Positions 35,291-48,459 of a DNA stretch of 64,000 nucleotides are shown in pieces (within the stretch, counting starts at the first letter, position 1; every line of letters begins with the position of its first letter). The stretch comes from Psettodes erumei (lineage: Eukaryota > Chordata > Actinopteri > Pleuronectiformes > Psettodidae): assembly GCA_016785225.1 (NCBI GenBank), contig JAFBJZ010000888.1, positions 2,422,501-2,486,500 on the forward strand, read 5' to 3'. Position numbers and translations under genes: made by a program. The notes under the pieces were generated by a model that was not told where the DNA came from, ran no database searches, and saw nothing but the letters and a program-made list of their open reading frames with translations.

Positions 35291-38200
35291 TTCCTGTCTG
35301 GTTTTTCTTTCTATACATTTTTTCTCTCTCTGTTGTGCTGTCACTGTCTTGCTCCTTTCATCTGTGTCCTCAGCTGACTGTGGGATGTGTCAATTGAAGG
35401 GCAGAGGGTGTTCAATGGCGAAATGACATGCTATCGCTTAAACGCCACTCTCTTCTCCATGTAATGAAGCCTTCAGCTACATCCCCACAGGCCAAACTGT
35501 AGCCTCACCCTCCGACACTTTTTTAATATGTGTGATTCATATCTGACAAGTCAAAGCATAGGTACTCACCTTTTAAACTCAGGTATACACCAATAGGAGA
35601 AGTTACTGCAGAGTTAACTGCAAGAATTGATGAGTAATGGGTTGGAGTACAGAATATTATTGGTGATAGCTGCTGCATACAGTAAATAAATACATGAAAG
35701 TATTGATTTTTCTGAGTGATGATGTACTGACTAAAAGAGTCCAGATGTAATGCAGTACCAAAATGAGAACACTTATCCAATAATGGTGGAATATGATGGA
35801 ATAAAATGAATCCAGTTAGGGAGATTATAGATAAACTGTTTTACAAGAATGGCAGCAAATGAGCCAAAACCATACACAGGTATAATAATAGGATGGGTTA
35901 GAACATTGTTACATTTGTGTTATCCTCAAAGGCATTCATTTAAATACAAGAAAGACTGAGCTCTTCTATCCTCAACACACTCTGCCCAGTCTGAGCCCTT
36001 CAGTGACACACACAACACCACTACCTTCAACATTCTGCTCTGCTCTGTCATGTAAAATATAAGCTTAGAGTTTTGTGCTTTTCACAGCTGATACAAAATT
36101 AAATATTTGTTTTTACAGCTAGCTTCAGACTGTGTATAGTTGAAACTTCATTATATTTGGTACATTTTCAGCTGTTTCTGCATTTTAAAATACGATGGTG
36201 TCATCTGCATACAACTGAAATCACCATTATTAATGACCAGCCAAATGTTGTTAACATGAATAGTTTAAGATCAAGACCTAAGACTGAACTTTTATGAGCA
36301 ACTCTGTAAAGACAACGCACAATGACATCTATTTTGGAGGATCAAAGTCAGTGTGAGAAAGGCACTTTGGTAATATATTGTGATCTCCTGTGTTTAAGAT
36401 TGTAGACAGAGCAATAAACAAAGAAAGTTTAAATGGTGCTATGCCCAAATTTGAAAACTGGCATTTGTGTCTCATGAATTATATTAATATTTTTGGAGTT
36501 TTTTATGTGTTAGTAGACTGTTGTACATAAAAACACACTACAGATGGTTTGTGCATTTGCCTTGTACCTTGTCAGAGATGATTTTTTATTGAACCAACTA
36601 ATACTTTTCTTTTTAACCACTGTATGGTTCAGGTTTGGATGCTTTATCCCTCCAGATTCTGTCACTACAGCTCTTCAGGTTTATCCTTTGTATAAAAGTG
36701 CTTTGATAACTGTGAGAGACAGAAGCTCTCGTTCTTCCAGTCTTAGATGCTTTAAGTTACTCTGGGAACGTATAACCTGCACATAAGAAAAAAATACTGT
36801 TCCTCATTAAAGTTATGTTTTCATTTATCTCGCCATCTTTGGGTGACTGTATTGATCCCATGCCAAGAAATTTAAATCCTCATCCCAGTACATTACCTGT
36901 GTTGGGGCATTATTCCACTGTGCATAGCAATCTAATGAATTCATGTCTAATACCCAAAATGTTTATTATGGATGCTTTCCCCCAATACTCACTTAATCAG
37001 GAATAATGTGATTCATGTCAGCCATATGTTTCTCATGAAGTTGAATCTTGAGGAATGTGCACTTTGGTGAGAAGCTGCTATGATTTGTGAGGTGTGCGTG
37101 GTGGAGGGACAACAGGGGGATGGGAGCCTGCAGGGGGATTTTCCCCTCTGCACAACCACGATGCTCCAAACCTGTTTACCTACAGCGAGGCCCTCCCTTT
37201 TTTTTTACATCATTTTTTAACACCCATTTCTTTAGCCATGTGTTTTAAACATGTGCGTATGCCTATTTCCATGTTTGTGCACAAGCATGCATGCATTCAG
37301 TATTAGGTCTTGGCAGCTACAATGTATATGGCCAAATATCTACACGTTTCCCAGGCTTTCAGGCCAAGCCTAGTCCCCACAGTGCGACCCCTGACACATG
37401 GGTCCCAGCCCATTTTGAGCTCATATAGGATGAGGCAATGCAGAACCTGGGGAGGATAGCAGTAAGCAGACACTAGTCGGAGCGAGGACAGGATATCTCT
37501 CTCTCTCTCCCTCAATTTCTCTCTTCCTCTTTCTGTCTTTTGCGCAGACAGACTGGGGAAAACGCATTGCATCGCTGACAGCGTTAGTTGGATTGGGACA
37601 CTGTCCTCCTCTTCCATTGCTCCCAAATGGTAGACCGCACAGAGAGAGAGTGAGAAGGAGGGAGTGGTGTTGATGATGAGACCTTGCCTGCTTGCCACAC
37701 GCCTCAGTCAACTCCAAATCAGAGCCTGGACTGCAGTGGCCCTCGGCGCTGCGGGGACGTCTCTGTTTAAGTCTGTCTGATGCTAATGGCTTCCCCAGCT
37801 CCACCGCTGAGCTGCAGGGACAGTGTGAGAGTGAGCTGAACTAGCTCTTTAGCAGTAATGTTCATTTTTACATAAGTCAATAGACTTCTTTCCTAATTAA
37901 TGCCACCTTATCCATAAGGGAAAAACTGAAGAGCACCATCTAGACAAGCTGGTCTTGAGTACATTTACTCGTACTGTTACAAGCTGTCTTGCTGTGATAT
38001 CTGTTCACATAGCAATCTAATGTAAATGGTAACATGGTCAAGAATAAGTCCCATTTAACATGTCACTGCTTTTCAGTTCAGAAATTATCTCTAAGAGCAA
38101 TGAAGCCTGTATTTGGTTTTTGTATTTTCATGTATTTAAGTTTTCCTGTCAAAGATATTATTACCCCATAATTAATTTGTCTATTTACTGTTACCTTCAT

Positions 38201-38689
38201 TATTTGATCTCAAGATACTTTATGTGAGTAACCCTGCTTCCACAGCCATTTTGAGTTTTTTTCACTTCAAAATTGTCACTCAGTAATGAATACTGGCACA
38301 CCCGTACAGGTTAGCTTAAACATTACTAGTTTGCTGCTTCTCCAGCATGAACAAGCTCGAAAAGCAGGTGAAAATATCCGCTCTGCAAATACAAAATGAA
38401 CAGACATATAACCACCTCGTTCCTTGTTTCAAAAAAATGTCAATGTATCCTTGTGTTGACCCTCAGCATGCATGTACACAAGCTGTGCATAGGTGGTAAT
38501 AAAGGTAGTGTATAACTGCAATTCAGTTTAAAGCCATCAAGTTTGAGACAGTGAGAGACGTGGGGACAGCAAGAGTGGAGAATCAGCCAAATGTATTTAT
38601 GAGACTGATGGTCTGTAGAAAAATAGCTCATAGGTCTTGTGTGCAGCAGCTTTTGTACAAACTATAGTTATGTTATGTTGTCAGGCAAC

Positions 38690-39110
38690 CTCAGGTGGTT
38701 AAAGTTGTTAGGACGGGGCAAAGCAGGAAATCAGGTGATGTAGTGTACAGAGCAGCAAAGTCCATGTTCCAGGGAGGTTGGGTGGATGGATGGATCAACA
38801 AAAATGCAGGCCTTTCACACAGGAAACCTTTGTTCAGCATTCTTTCATTTAACCCAAAACACATTTTCCTAAACCAAAACCAATTAATTTTTGTGCCTAA
38901 ACCTAATCAAGCTATGATCGCTCTGCAGCTTTAACCGCATGCTTATCAATGTTACCAGGAGCATGAAGGTCTGGTACACCTGCTGCTGTTATGGTCCCAT
39001 GAGTCATATTCGAGTGTGACGACAAGTGACCATACTGGTCATTTAAGATGGAGGACTTGGTTTTGTTTGCACTGCCACAGAGAGTTGGACATGGAATCAT
39101 TGTAGTACAT
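38690..39110. repeat. Old interspersed repeat, class unresolved
   Basis: The series TTGGGTGGATGGATGGATC, CTTTCACACAGGAAACC, TTTTCCTAAACCAAAACC, GTGCCTAAACCTAATC, ATGTTACCAGGAGCATGAA, TCCCATGAGTCATATTCGAG and CACAGAGAGTTGGAC matches, in order, a high-copy teleost repeat I recognise from other fish genomes. The copy is mutated and has no coding capacity. I cannot name its class. Confidence 0.55.
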
Positions 39111-40452
39111 TGGAGTTTCAGGTCAAATAATACTTACTACAGTAATTATTATAGTGATAGGTTTAATGTAAATTTGAAATAAAACATTGCCATCATGCAG
39201 TACTGCAGGTATGATGTGCCAATGTGCTAATCATTAATGGGCAGTCTCTTCCAGATGCTGTCACTGGCAAGCTCAAACTCGTCTTACCCTGTTTGCATTG
39301 TCTATTAACGACACATTACAACACAGGTTGGACAGTATTCAGTGGTTGTCCACGTTCTTTCATGTGACTGAAGCCAGAGTTTGACTCTTTTTCCCTCTGG
39401 GTACACATCAGAGGGATAGATGCATATGTGTGTGTGCTTCTAGTCTTACAGAGGATCCCAGAGACCCTACCCTTTGTCTAAAATGCCACAATTAGTGCAC
39501 GTGCAGCCTGGATCACATCACACGCAGCGTTTGTAATTGTTGAAGAGTAGCGCAGTCTTGGTTCATAAACAGCTCAGTCGGGAGGGGCTGTGCAGTGAAG
39601 GCTTTACTTATTTCTCAGTGGTCTAGTTGAAATCCCTGACCCTGTGCATTATTCTATGTCTCTGTTCATTACACCAGGAGATAAATACTACCCCTCCACT
39701 TGTACAACACAGATGAAAAAGGAGAATTCCTTCTCTATTTTGTAATATCTTCTCCCACAGAGGGGGATCATTGCAGGGCTCCAGTGCTGGCTGGATTGTG
39801 TCCGACAGCCCATAAGATCACATGGTCTTACCTTCAGGACCTCTGTGCATCTGTCCCGCCACCCCTCCCCCACACCCCCAAACCATATTATATGCTCCTC
39901 ATTGACCCAAGAGGATCAGGGATCTGTTCTTAATCACATGTCCCTCTTTATAAGCTCCCTGTCTTATTAAAGCACCTCATGGCTGTATTTAGGAGCAACA
40001 AATCATATTTCGTAATATAGGCGGATAGGGGGACCATTGGCGAGGAGTGCAGTGGTGCGTGTGTCCTGATATGAAGCCGTCTCCTTTTCACCCCAGGGGA
40101 CCCCAGGGCAGACAGTGAGACACACACAAACACACACAGACCCACACACGCCTATGTGTCATCAGGGGCTAAACGAAGCCAATCCTCTGATCAAAGAGCT
40201 GCTGCCATGGGAGAATTGAGTTTGTTTTACTGTATCACCATTTGTAAGGTAGACATTTCAAACATTATGATACAGCCAGTGGTGTGTGTGTGAGCATATG
40301 TGTGTGTGTGTGGGTGCATGTATTGTTTTTGTCATGTGAGAATATCAAAGCTCTGATTCTGGGGATTTTTTGGTTTTAACATCACTTGAAGAACTACATG
40401 TTATTCTGCAGGGTAAAAGAGAGTCAGTGACCTTTGGGCTTATGCAACCTTT

Positions 40453-40454
<2 letters not shown>

Positions 40455-40502
<48 letters not shown>

Positions 40503-40510
40503 ACACACAC
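40455..40510 (+). repeat. (CA)n microsatellite
   Basis: Twenty uninterrupted AC units (40455-40494) followed by an interrupted CA tail. Longest dinucleotide run of the window. Confidence 0.95.
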
Positions 40511-40737
40511 AAAAGTAAGGACAAATGAAAGAAAAAATAAGGCAATTCTAATCAAACAATGATCAAATGCTTAAAACTACATAAACAGTGATTATCCTGT
40601 TAGTTAGAGGCAAAAGCAGAAGTTCATCAGAGTCAGTGCATCCAGTGTCATAATGGTCAATGTCTGCTTTTCGCAAGGCTAATGTAGCAGCTTGGTCCAA
40701 GGCATGACAGTCCTGGGTGAGTGAGCTGCCGTTTTGG

Positions 40738-40930
40738 TGCAGACAGAAATATCTCAACTGCTATTCAATGTGTTGCCATGAAATTTGGTGAAAAAAATCC
40801 ATGGTGCCGAGAGGATGAATCCTAATAACTTGGCAGTAACCTGTGCCATTCTGTTTCCTGAAAAAATATTTTGGGAGATACAAGAGCTTCCCCTGTCAAT
40901 GAAAGTATTGGCTTCCTTAACACCAGCAGT
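40738..40930. repeat. Old interspersed repeat fragment
   Basis: AGAAATATCTCAACTGCTAT, TTGCCATGAAATTTGGTG, ATGGTGCCGAGAGGATGAAT and CCTAATAACTTGG follow, in order, a very common teleost repeat I know in many fish genomes. Degraded, no coding capacity, class not assigned. Confidence 0.6.
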
Positions 40931-41820
40931 TTGGCTGTGCACTGTGTAGTGTCTTATTGTATTACTTTGATGCTGATGTGTCAACATTGTCAGAAACAAA
41001 TACAAATCATACACAGTTTATTTCATGTTAAAACTGTAATATTATAGTTATAATAGCTGTCTTTTCTTAAATGTCGGTACAAGGAACCATAATTCAAAAA
41101 TACTGTCAGAAGTCAGATACAACCAGAACAAATCCAACCCTTGTAGATCAGTGCACTTGTTGTGAACCTGTTACAGATTATGGCAGGTAAGGAGCAAAGA
41201 GAGAGGCAGATTTTCCAAAGAGAGACTGAGGGAGGCGTTGAGGCACGGATACTGCCGTAAATGTGGGGATAGTTGACGTATGGTTAGCCTACTTTTCATT
41301 ATTATTACACAGAGGGACGGTTCCCTTCCCACTGTGGTGATCCTGCCTCCTCTCTGTTTGCTTAGCCGAGTGGTTCCATATGGAAGAACACATCGGTGCA
41401 GCATCTGGCCCCGCAGGGAGAGGAGACAAACAGGTCTGAGGCAGGACACATGTGTGTTCACAGCAACTACCCACTACTGTACACAAGGCCTCATGTCAGC
41501 TGTGAGACCTGTAACTGCTCTGTGTCAGGGTGATGCCTTACTTGCTTGAAAGCCTAATTTATATTGGAATCAGCGATATCTTCCCAAAATAAAACTTTTT
41601 TTAGCAGATTTTGTTGGGCCAATTTTTTGAAGTAAGCAAAAAAGGAACCACAGGGTTTTAAACTCTTGTGCAAGGTCTGTTGAACGCTGAGCAATTGCCT
41701 AGTATAAATTGGAAAATGCTCTACAGGTTTTAAGTGCTTTTATTAACACCTCCTTAGATGGGGAATGTTCCCTGAAGTAAGGAAATGTTATTTTATTAAC
41801 CTTCTTATAGTGCACATAAA

Positions 41821-41844
41821 CCCCCCCCCCACACACACACACAC
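41821..41844 (+). repeat. C run followed by (AC)n
   Basis: Ten C then seven AC units. Simple sequence. Confidence 0.9.
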
Positions 41845-42040
41845 TAGAAGCCTCCCCCACCCCCCAAAAAACAGGTTTAAACAATTATCAAGTTACCGAA
41901 AGTCTATTGTGCATAAAGATCCATCCTTTATGTTGAGCGTGACATAAACAATCTGTATGGTTTGTCTTGTAGTGGTGAGTGTGCATTCAGTCACCAGAGC
42001 AACTGTTTTTTGTTTGTTTGATCAAATTAAGGTGAGAGCA

Positions 42041-42068
42041 GTTTATCTGTCGCATGTGACAGATAAAC
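42041..42068. repeat. 28-bp near-perfect palindrome with paired GATA motifs
   Basis: Arms GTTTATCTGTC (42041-42051) and GACAGATAAAC (42058-42068) are exact reverse complements around a 6-base centre containing CATG; only one base pair of the whole 28 fails. Each arm carries an AGATAA GATA-factor core. A hairpin or paired binding site is possible. Confidence 0.9.
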
Positions 42069-42369
42069 CAGTGAGTGGATGCACCACCTCAGTTTCTCAC
42101 ACACTGGTTGTTAACCATGCATGAAATCTCAGACACCAACAAACACTTTGTAATATTCCATGAACAATTATTACAAATGACACAAGGTGTCATTTTGCTA
42201 CTGACTGACTAAGTTGGACACTGCCGGTCATACAGAAATTAACTATTGCTTTGTTTAATGTACACATATCTTTTTAGGTTTAGAGTAGGGATCTAATGCT
42301 ACATGGCTGTGTACAGTAGTAGGGATATGAGATCACTTTACAACCAAAACTTCAGTGGTTTTTGTAAGA

Positions 42370-42490
42370 GTTAAACAGAAGAAGTATTCATATCCTTTAT
42401 ACATGTGAAAGTACTAACATCAAATGTATGTTATATTCAGTTTTGTAAATGAGTAAAAAGTACAGATACAAAATATTATCACCCAACACT
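42370..42490. repeat. Fragment of teleost AAGTACT-type repeat
   Basis: AGAAGTATTCATATCCTTTA, GTGAAAGTACTAACATCA and GAGTAAAAAGTACAGATAC resemble the left part of a widespread teleost repeat built on 'AAGTAAAAGTACT' phrases. A right-part-like fragment lies at 47.10-47.29 kb in the same orientation. Confidence 0.5.
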
Positions 42491-44029
42491 AAAGCTGTGA
42501 AATATGCATTTGCATAATAAAAAAAAAGAATACATTTCTCTTGGAAATGCAATGGAAGCATTAAGGTGGATTAAATTGCATGTGGAAATACCGCTCTACT
42601 ACAGCTGTAATTGTGCTAGACATTGAAAAATATACTCTTAAATAGTTAGAATTTTTGACTACAACAATACCATCATGTTAACTTTCAGTGTGGCTTTGAG
42701 CTGTCATCACCGTGATGATGCATGTGTAAATCCAGTGTGTTTGTGCAGCCCAACACAGCGAGGAGGATTATTACCAACAGTAGAACTCTCATCCCTCAAC
42801 ATCCAAACATTCCTCATCCCGTGGAGAGAGCTGATGGGTTTTGGGTGTTGGAGAGGAAGTTAAACAATGACTCACTTTACTGACAGACAAGAGAAAATCG
42901 ATATCACATGTCAGAAAAAAGTCTTCTTAGAGGCATTCACCTGGGCGGTTTCTCCCTGAGTTAAAACACTTGTATATTGTGAGAAATCACTTCTAATTAC
43001 ATGTACGCTGATTACATTGCAGCACTGAACGCGTAACTATTGTTTGCTTTTAACCATGAACCTCCGTTGGTCCTCCTTGCCCCCCCTACTAGTTCCCCTT
43101 TTCCTCGCCTCATGTGGGCCAGAGCCCCTCACCACCTCTGCAGTCCTTTTTGGGGGAGGCGTGGTGAAGATGAGGCTTTTTTGAGGGCGGGGGGTGGGGG
43201 GGCCTAGGCAAGTGGGGGTGTAGATGTTGTTAACCCTTGTTTCACACCAGCTGCTCAGTACAGGAGGGTCACAGTTCAGCCTGTTGCAAACTTAATATAC
43301 CTCAGGTGTTCTTCATTTTTACACCACTGGCCCCCTTTAACATGATATACACTGGCCACACTGTGACCATGTTTCTGTAATGGCATTTTGTTATAGCAGG
43401 GAAGCAGAAAATAGATGGGGTCACTCAAAACAGTGAGTTACTGTTGAAAGAGCTGTTATACAGGTAGTCGAAACTCATATTATGCATTTTATTCCCTTTA
43501 CAAAATACCACAAGTTTCAAAATATAAAACAAGCCCTTTCTCAAATGAAACTCTCTGACTGTGTGGCTGAGTAAACCCGTCACGGTTGCTGGGGTATCCC
43601 TCATGTGACTGTAATCACCTTACTGTAGCTTCTTTTATTGAGCATAAATGTCTCAGCACTGCCACAGACCGTGTACAGTAGATGGAAGACAAGTTTTCAA
43701 CTCCAAGATCAAATTGTCAATCAAAATGCTCTTGCGCTGAGCCCATAACGTAAGTTAAGCCTGCTCTGCCTTGCCTCTGTGTCGCGCTGCCTGATTCACA
43801 CTTACGTCATTCTGATGAGGCAAAGGCAGGATGTTCTTGGCTGAAATGTCTGTCTGTCTTTCAGAGGAAAAGAGAAAAAGAGAGCGATTCTGCTTTCCTT
43901 AACGTCAAACCGCTGTGGTTAAAGAAACACACACCTCACTACACCTGCAACTATAACCTCCACAGTCATCATTTTGGCTGTAGTAGTGGAGTCAGGAGGG
44001 GCTCGGCTAAGCGAGGCTGTGCTTGGAGG

Positions 44030-44130
44030 AGACTATATGATCATTGACCCCTGGAGATACAGCCGCCATTATCTCACCTCTAATTGTTGATTGATCTGAG
44101 AGGCCCTGGACAGGTGGGTTCCATAGGCTT
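44030..44130. promoter_or_regulatory. Candidate non-coding regulatory element
   Basis: Unique stretch with CCATTATC, TAATTG and a PBX/HOX-like TGATTGAT at 44088-44095. Texture-based. Confidence 0.25.
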
Positions 44131-44417
44131 TTTTCCCATGCACATTAAACCATACTGCTTAAAGTAGTTTCAAACAACATGGTTTCTGAAGGGGTCAGAG
44201 GGCAACTGCATACTAGTGGCTAATGGTAGCAAATAATGTCAATCATGCCAAATGAGCCGCTGGTGAGACTCACTCCTGCTTCCCACTGGAATTTGAGGAA
44301 TGAACTCACTGGGTGAAGTCTATCCTCTTGAAGCAAAGCATAACATTTTTATCTCAGAGCTTTGATATCTCTCTTTCTCTCTGTTTTTGATAGGAATAAA
44401 TGTTCCACATGTTATAT

Positions 44418-44530
44418 TTAAGCCCATCAGCCACAAGATTAAAACCAGGAACTGGTTTTATGTGTTTCTTGCTTCATGTACCCAGCCAATGATCTCTCTG
44501 TCCTGACGCCCACTATATAAAACAGACAAA
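44418..44530. repeat. Interspersed repeat fragment
   Basis: CCCATCAGCCACAAGATTAAAACCA recalls the 'CAGCCACAACATTAAAACCA' phrase of a frequent teleost repeat. Degraded copy; no coding capacity. Confidence 0.45.
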
Positions 44531-44739
44531 GATGGAAGGAGTCAAACATTTAGAGTCCAGACTGTCTTTCATTAATGGCTTCAAACTGAGTCGTGTTAGT
44601 GGATGAGGAATTGTCATATGCAAATAATACAATGTGCTTCACCCGCACGAGGACTTTATTTTTCACCTGTTTTGATGGGCAGATGCCAAAACAACTGGCA
44701 CACTTGCAAGGATAATGTGACACACAGGGTTCCATTTCA

Positions 44740-45060
44740 AGGATTAAGAAGTTTATTTAGGGACTCGATGGTAACCCTCTAAAAAAATGGCAGGCAGCAG
44801 AGCAAACTTCACAAAACAGAACTTAAACCAAATAGTAAGCAATAATCTGAGCAGAGTAAAGGGATCAAGCAAAAACCAAAGTCCAACAATCAACAAACGT
44901 CAAAACACAGGGAATCTGAAAAAAGGCTGGAACTAGTGAACTACAGGGAGTATAAATACTGACTGCTCTGATCATTGAACACAGGTGAGGAGGAAAAACT
45001 GGCGGGAAACTGACACAATGGCAGGATGTAAAACAAACTGAAATGCATGATGGTAAGCAG
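44740..45060. repeat. Interspersed repeat, probably non-autonomous element
   Basis: A-rich stretch with phrases such as AAAGTCCAACAATCAACAAA, GGAACTAGTGAACTACAGGG and GAACACAGGTGAGGAGG, similar to repeats common in fish. No ends or target duplication could be fixed by eye. Confidence 0.4.
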
Positions 45061-45084
45061 CTACAAAATAAAACAAGAAGCGAA

Positions 45085-45545
45085 GTGGACCTCAATTCAT
45101 GGTCCATGTGAAGCAGCACACTTGTGATGTATGTATGTGTATAATACAATGTTTAGTACAGCTCAGCCAACCTTTAACAAGCAGGATGTCGATTTTCTTC
45201 TTCATAAAACTTTTCGAGACATTACCCAGAGGAGCTGCATATGAGAATGCAAATGTGGACTTTACCATGTGGGTGAGCGTGTTGATGATGTTTCTATCAT
45301 ACCTCCTGCACGCTCGACCAGGCACCGCCTTCACATAAGCCAAATGGAGTATTTCCAGTAGTTGTGAATGGGACTGACATGACCAATCGCTGGTTGTGTG
45401 CTGCTTGTGTGAAAGGGCAACTCCGCACAATGTCCCAAGAATCAGGTCCAGACATTGTCTGGAGTTCATACGTGAAAACAGCTTTAGAGAGATTAACCTG
45501 TTTTCCCTGTGGACCCCTCTCACCTCTCCTTTGTAGCCCTTTCAC
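45085..45545. repeat. Interspersed repeat, probably non-autonomous element
   Basis: Minus-strand frames of up to 143 codons cross this block but resemble no protein family I know. Phrases such as GAGGAGCTGCATATGAGAATG and GTGTGAAAGGGCAACTCC recall dispersed teleost repeats. It sits directly after another repeat, suggesting nested insertions. Confidence 0.35.
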
Positions 45546-47099
45546 TCACTGATCCTGCACCTTCTCTATCACCTCATCTTTCCAGACTGACCTTGCACAT
45601 ATGGGCCCATGTTCTCCTTTTCTTGCAACTTCATTTTTACTCACTTCACTGCTCCCTTACTCCTCTTGCTAGTGAAGGCCAAGAACCAGACCAGGCCAAG
45701 CCAGGCGAGACCTGCTCCCTGATAGGTTTGGGTGAATGGTGATGCAGAACCAGGCCAAAAGGGAGTGATGACTCGTGATCTGTAATCTACACAGAGATGT
45801 CAGGGAGCATATCCCACATTCCCACAGTTCAGCTGCGCTCATCTCAGGTCTCTGCCACTGCAACAACACCCCCCACCCCTCACCCTCCCAACCTCCACCA
45901 TGATCTCTCCCCTTGACTCCCTGAGGCCGCATGACTGCAGGGGTGAAACGGCACAGAGGGTTAGTGGGGGGCTGCGGAGGTTCGCCCCATTCAGATTTAC
46001 ATCTGTCCCTTAAGAGAGATCAGTATCCCTTTTATGTGGAAAATGTTGCTGCTCTGTGACCTCATATTTCAACTTCAATATTTTCTGGTGCCATTTTGTC
46101 ACATTGCAAAAAGAGTTGATAAAAACTCCAGGGGAGCCCAGAACATATTCTGACAGGTGACGTGTGTCGACTGCTGTGTGTCTTGGGGAGAAAAAGTGTG
46201 TGTTAAGGAGGTGGCAAGTGAAAGAGGCTGAAGGCAGGGATGTGGTCTTTTAGAAGGAAAGTTCAGTAAAAATTCCTCTGGGGAAAACACACACATGTCA
46301 CTCCGTGTTTTAGCAGTTTTATGGCCTGGCTTTAGTGTGGTGCTGCACAAGAGAGATTGATGTACTTCTCAGCAAGGACAATGTGCTGTATGGCTGTCTA
46401 TGTCTGGGAGGTTGGCCAGTGAGCACCAGCTGCCCCATTGTGTGTATGTGTATGTGCCTGCCACACAATACCATGTGCACCGCAATCTGAAATGCCCAAA
46501 CCCATTTGCTAAGTGATCAATATCTCTCGAATTATGTTGTCCAAAAATGTGCAGTCTATCTATTGTAATGAATCCCTACAGGATTGGAGAAAGGCTACCA
46601 TCATTTTTCATCATGTCATATTGGAGCCACGGTGATGGAGGAATGCAAGAATACATATAAAACCTTCAAAACTACTTAAAGCTGACTTAACTGAACTTTT
46701 TAAAAAAAATAATGCAACACCAAAGCCATTAAGACATTTACATGAATCACCCAAGTTGTTATGTGTGAACATGTCAGCAAACAGTTGTGTCTTTACAGCA
46801 GACTCCTGAAAACAGGAAACAAGGTTGATGAGAGCAGTGTGACAGAACCGAAACAGGGAGATTGTGTGCTGTAAAACAAAAACAATGAGCTGAAAGATGC
46901 TAAAATGCCTGGGAGAGCTGAGAAAATAACCCTTGCAACAATCTCAGGGGATTTGTCGCTGCAAGTTATCCTCTGATGTTAGATTTAATCATTTGCCATT
47001 CACCATTGTTTATATAAAAATTAATTAGCTCATCTTTCAATAAACAAAGCATATAAGCGTCATATACTGTCAAAATGCAGTATATTTGTATCATATATA

Positions 47100-47295
47100 C
47101 ATTTGTGTAAGGTTAGCAGTTGTTCTGATGTAAAATGATTGCTAAATTAAGCTGTCAAATAGATGTAGTAAATAAAATAATATATGCTTGAAATGTAGTT
47201 GAATGTAGCTTCAAATGAAAACACTCAAGTAAAATAATGCTTTAAAACTGTGCTTATTTATAGTACTTGAGTAAAGACATTGAGATACACCCAAC
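47100..47295. repeat. Fragment of teleost AAGTACT-type repeat
   Basis: CTGTCAAATAGATGTAGTAA, GAAATGTAGTTGAATGTAGC, GAAAACACTCAAGTAAA and GTACTTGAGTAAAGACATTG follow in order the right part of a widespread teleost repeat. Same family and orientation as the 42.37 kb fragment. Confidence 0.55.
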
Positions 47296-47509
47296 CATGC
47301 AGTGCAGAGCTCTCGATCAGATTCGTAACGTGAGTTTTCATGTGCCCTTTTCCTCCCTGAAATTCAGCCTCGTCTTTTAACTCTCTCAAAGTATCCCTCT
47401 TTGTTCTAAATGACAGACAAGAACTATATCACAGTAAACCACAATGACACTCAAAAGCAAGTATTTTTACAACCTGCAAGCATCAGTGACCAAATCTAAA
47501 AGATTGGTT

Positions 47510-47720
47510 AATTCCGCTGTTGACCTGATTAGCAGCCGGTGGACGTGTCTACGAGAGGCAGCCAAGCCTTTTCAACTCAGCAAGGTGCCGGGGAGAGAGG
47601 GTAATGAGCTTTAAGCTGCACTGCTATGCCTCTGCCTTCCTTTGCTTCGCCACCTTTCAAGTCCAAGCTTATTTTGAAGAGGAGGCTCAGAGCTATAAAC
47701 CCTTATAGTAAGTTTTGGGT
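47510..47720. promoter_or_regulatory. Candidate non-coding regulatory element
   Basis: Unique stretch with CCTGATTAGCAG, GGGTAATGAGC and AGCTATAAACCCTTATAG. No simple repeats. Texture-based. Confidence 0.25.
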
Positions 47721-48459
47721 TCACTTTGCCAAGCGGCTCTGAGAGAACTTTTGGACACGAACTGCCACATGTGACTCCCCCCATCCAAAGCCCATCCCCC
47801 CTCTTATTCTGTTTTAAGGAGGAAATCTTTTGTTGTTTTTTCTGAATCCCATCTGAGTTAAAGAAGCCAACATTAGAAACAGAGGGATAAAACTCACGTT
47901 GAAACAGGTCACAGGACTTTTATTCAACGTTTAGGTCTTACCATCCTTCATTCTGTCCGCATGGGTGTCATAAGTACAAGTATGTGTGGCAGTATGTTTA
48001 TCCATGTGTTTTATGCATATGGGGCGCTTTCCCTGTGTTTTGTATGTGTGTGATGGTGTGCATGACAGGACTCACTAAAATCATAAACAGAACCCGCTCC
48101 CTCCTAACTTGCCAAATGCGTTCCAAGGAGCCAACAAAACAATTGGGTTCAGTTGAATTTGGCACTCCAAATTGACCCTAAAAACAATTAAGTCATAGGG
48201 ACCATTAACTATGTATAACCATCATAAAACATGTTCCTGCTCTCGAAAAAGAAAAGGGGGTAAAACTGTGGTCACAGGAAATGAGGTAATAAGGACTGCA
48301 CAGCTAGTCAACCTGTCTTGCTGCAGCAGTGCCGCGCTGACCTGAGGGGAGCCAGATGAACTTTTTTTTTCAGGGTGGGGAAAGGAAAGGGAAGGGTGGC
48401 GTGGAGGGGTGAAGGGGGTGGCGGGTCAGTGGGTGGGGGTGAGCAGGGGGATTTGAGCA

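Larger units (their letters stand above)
34001..44400. other. 3' intergenic DNA, third block of gene desert
   Basis: No gene recognised. 35.8-38.4 kb is AT-rich with a CT-rich tract at 37494-37530. Degraded repeats lie at about 38.69-39.11, 40.69-40.93 and 42.37-42.49 kb, the longest CA microsatellite of the window at 40455, and a 28-bp near-palindrome at 42041-42068. Candidate elements are 34745-34920, 35150-35290 and 44030-44130; 43010-43330 is C/G-rich unique DNA followed by a G run. Confidence 0.6.

Noticed and set aside
45092..45523. 143-codon minus-strand open frame
   Set aside because: Falls within what looks like a dispersed repeat; no similarity to transposase, reverse transcriptase or any other family I know.
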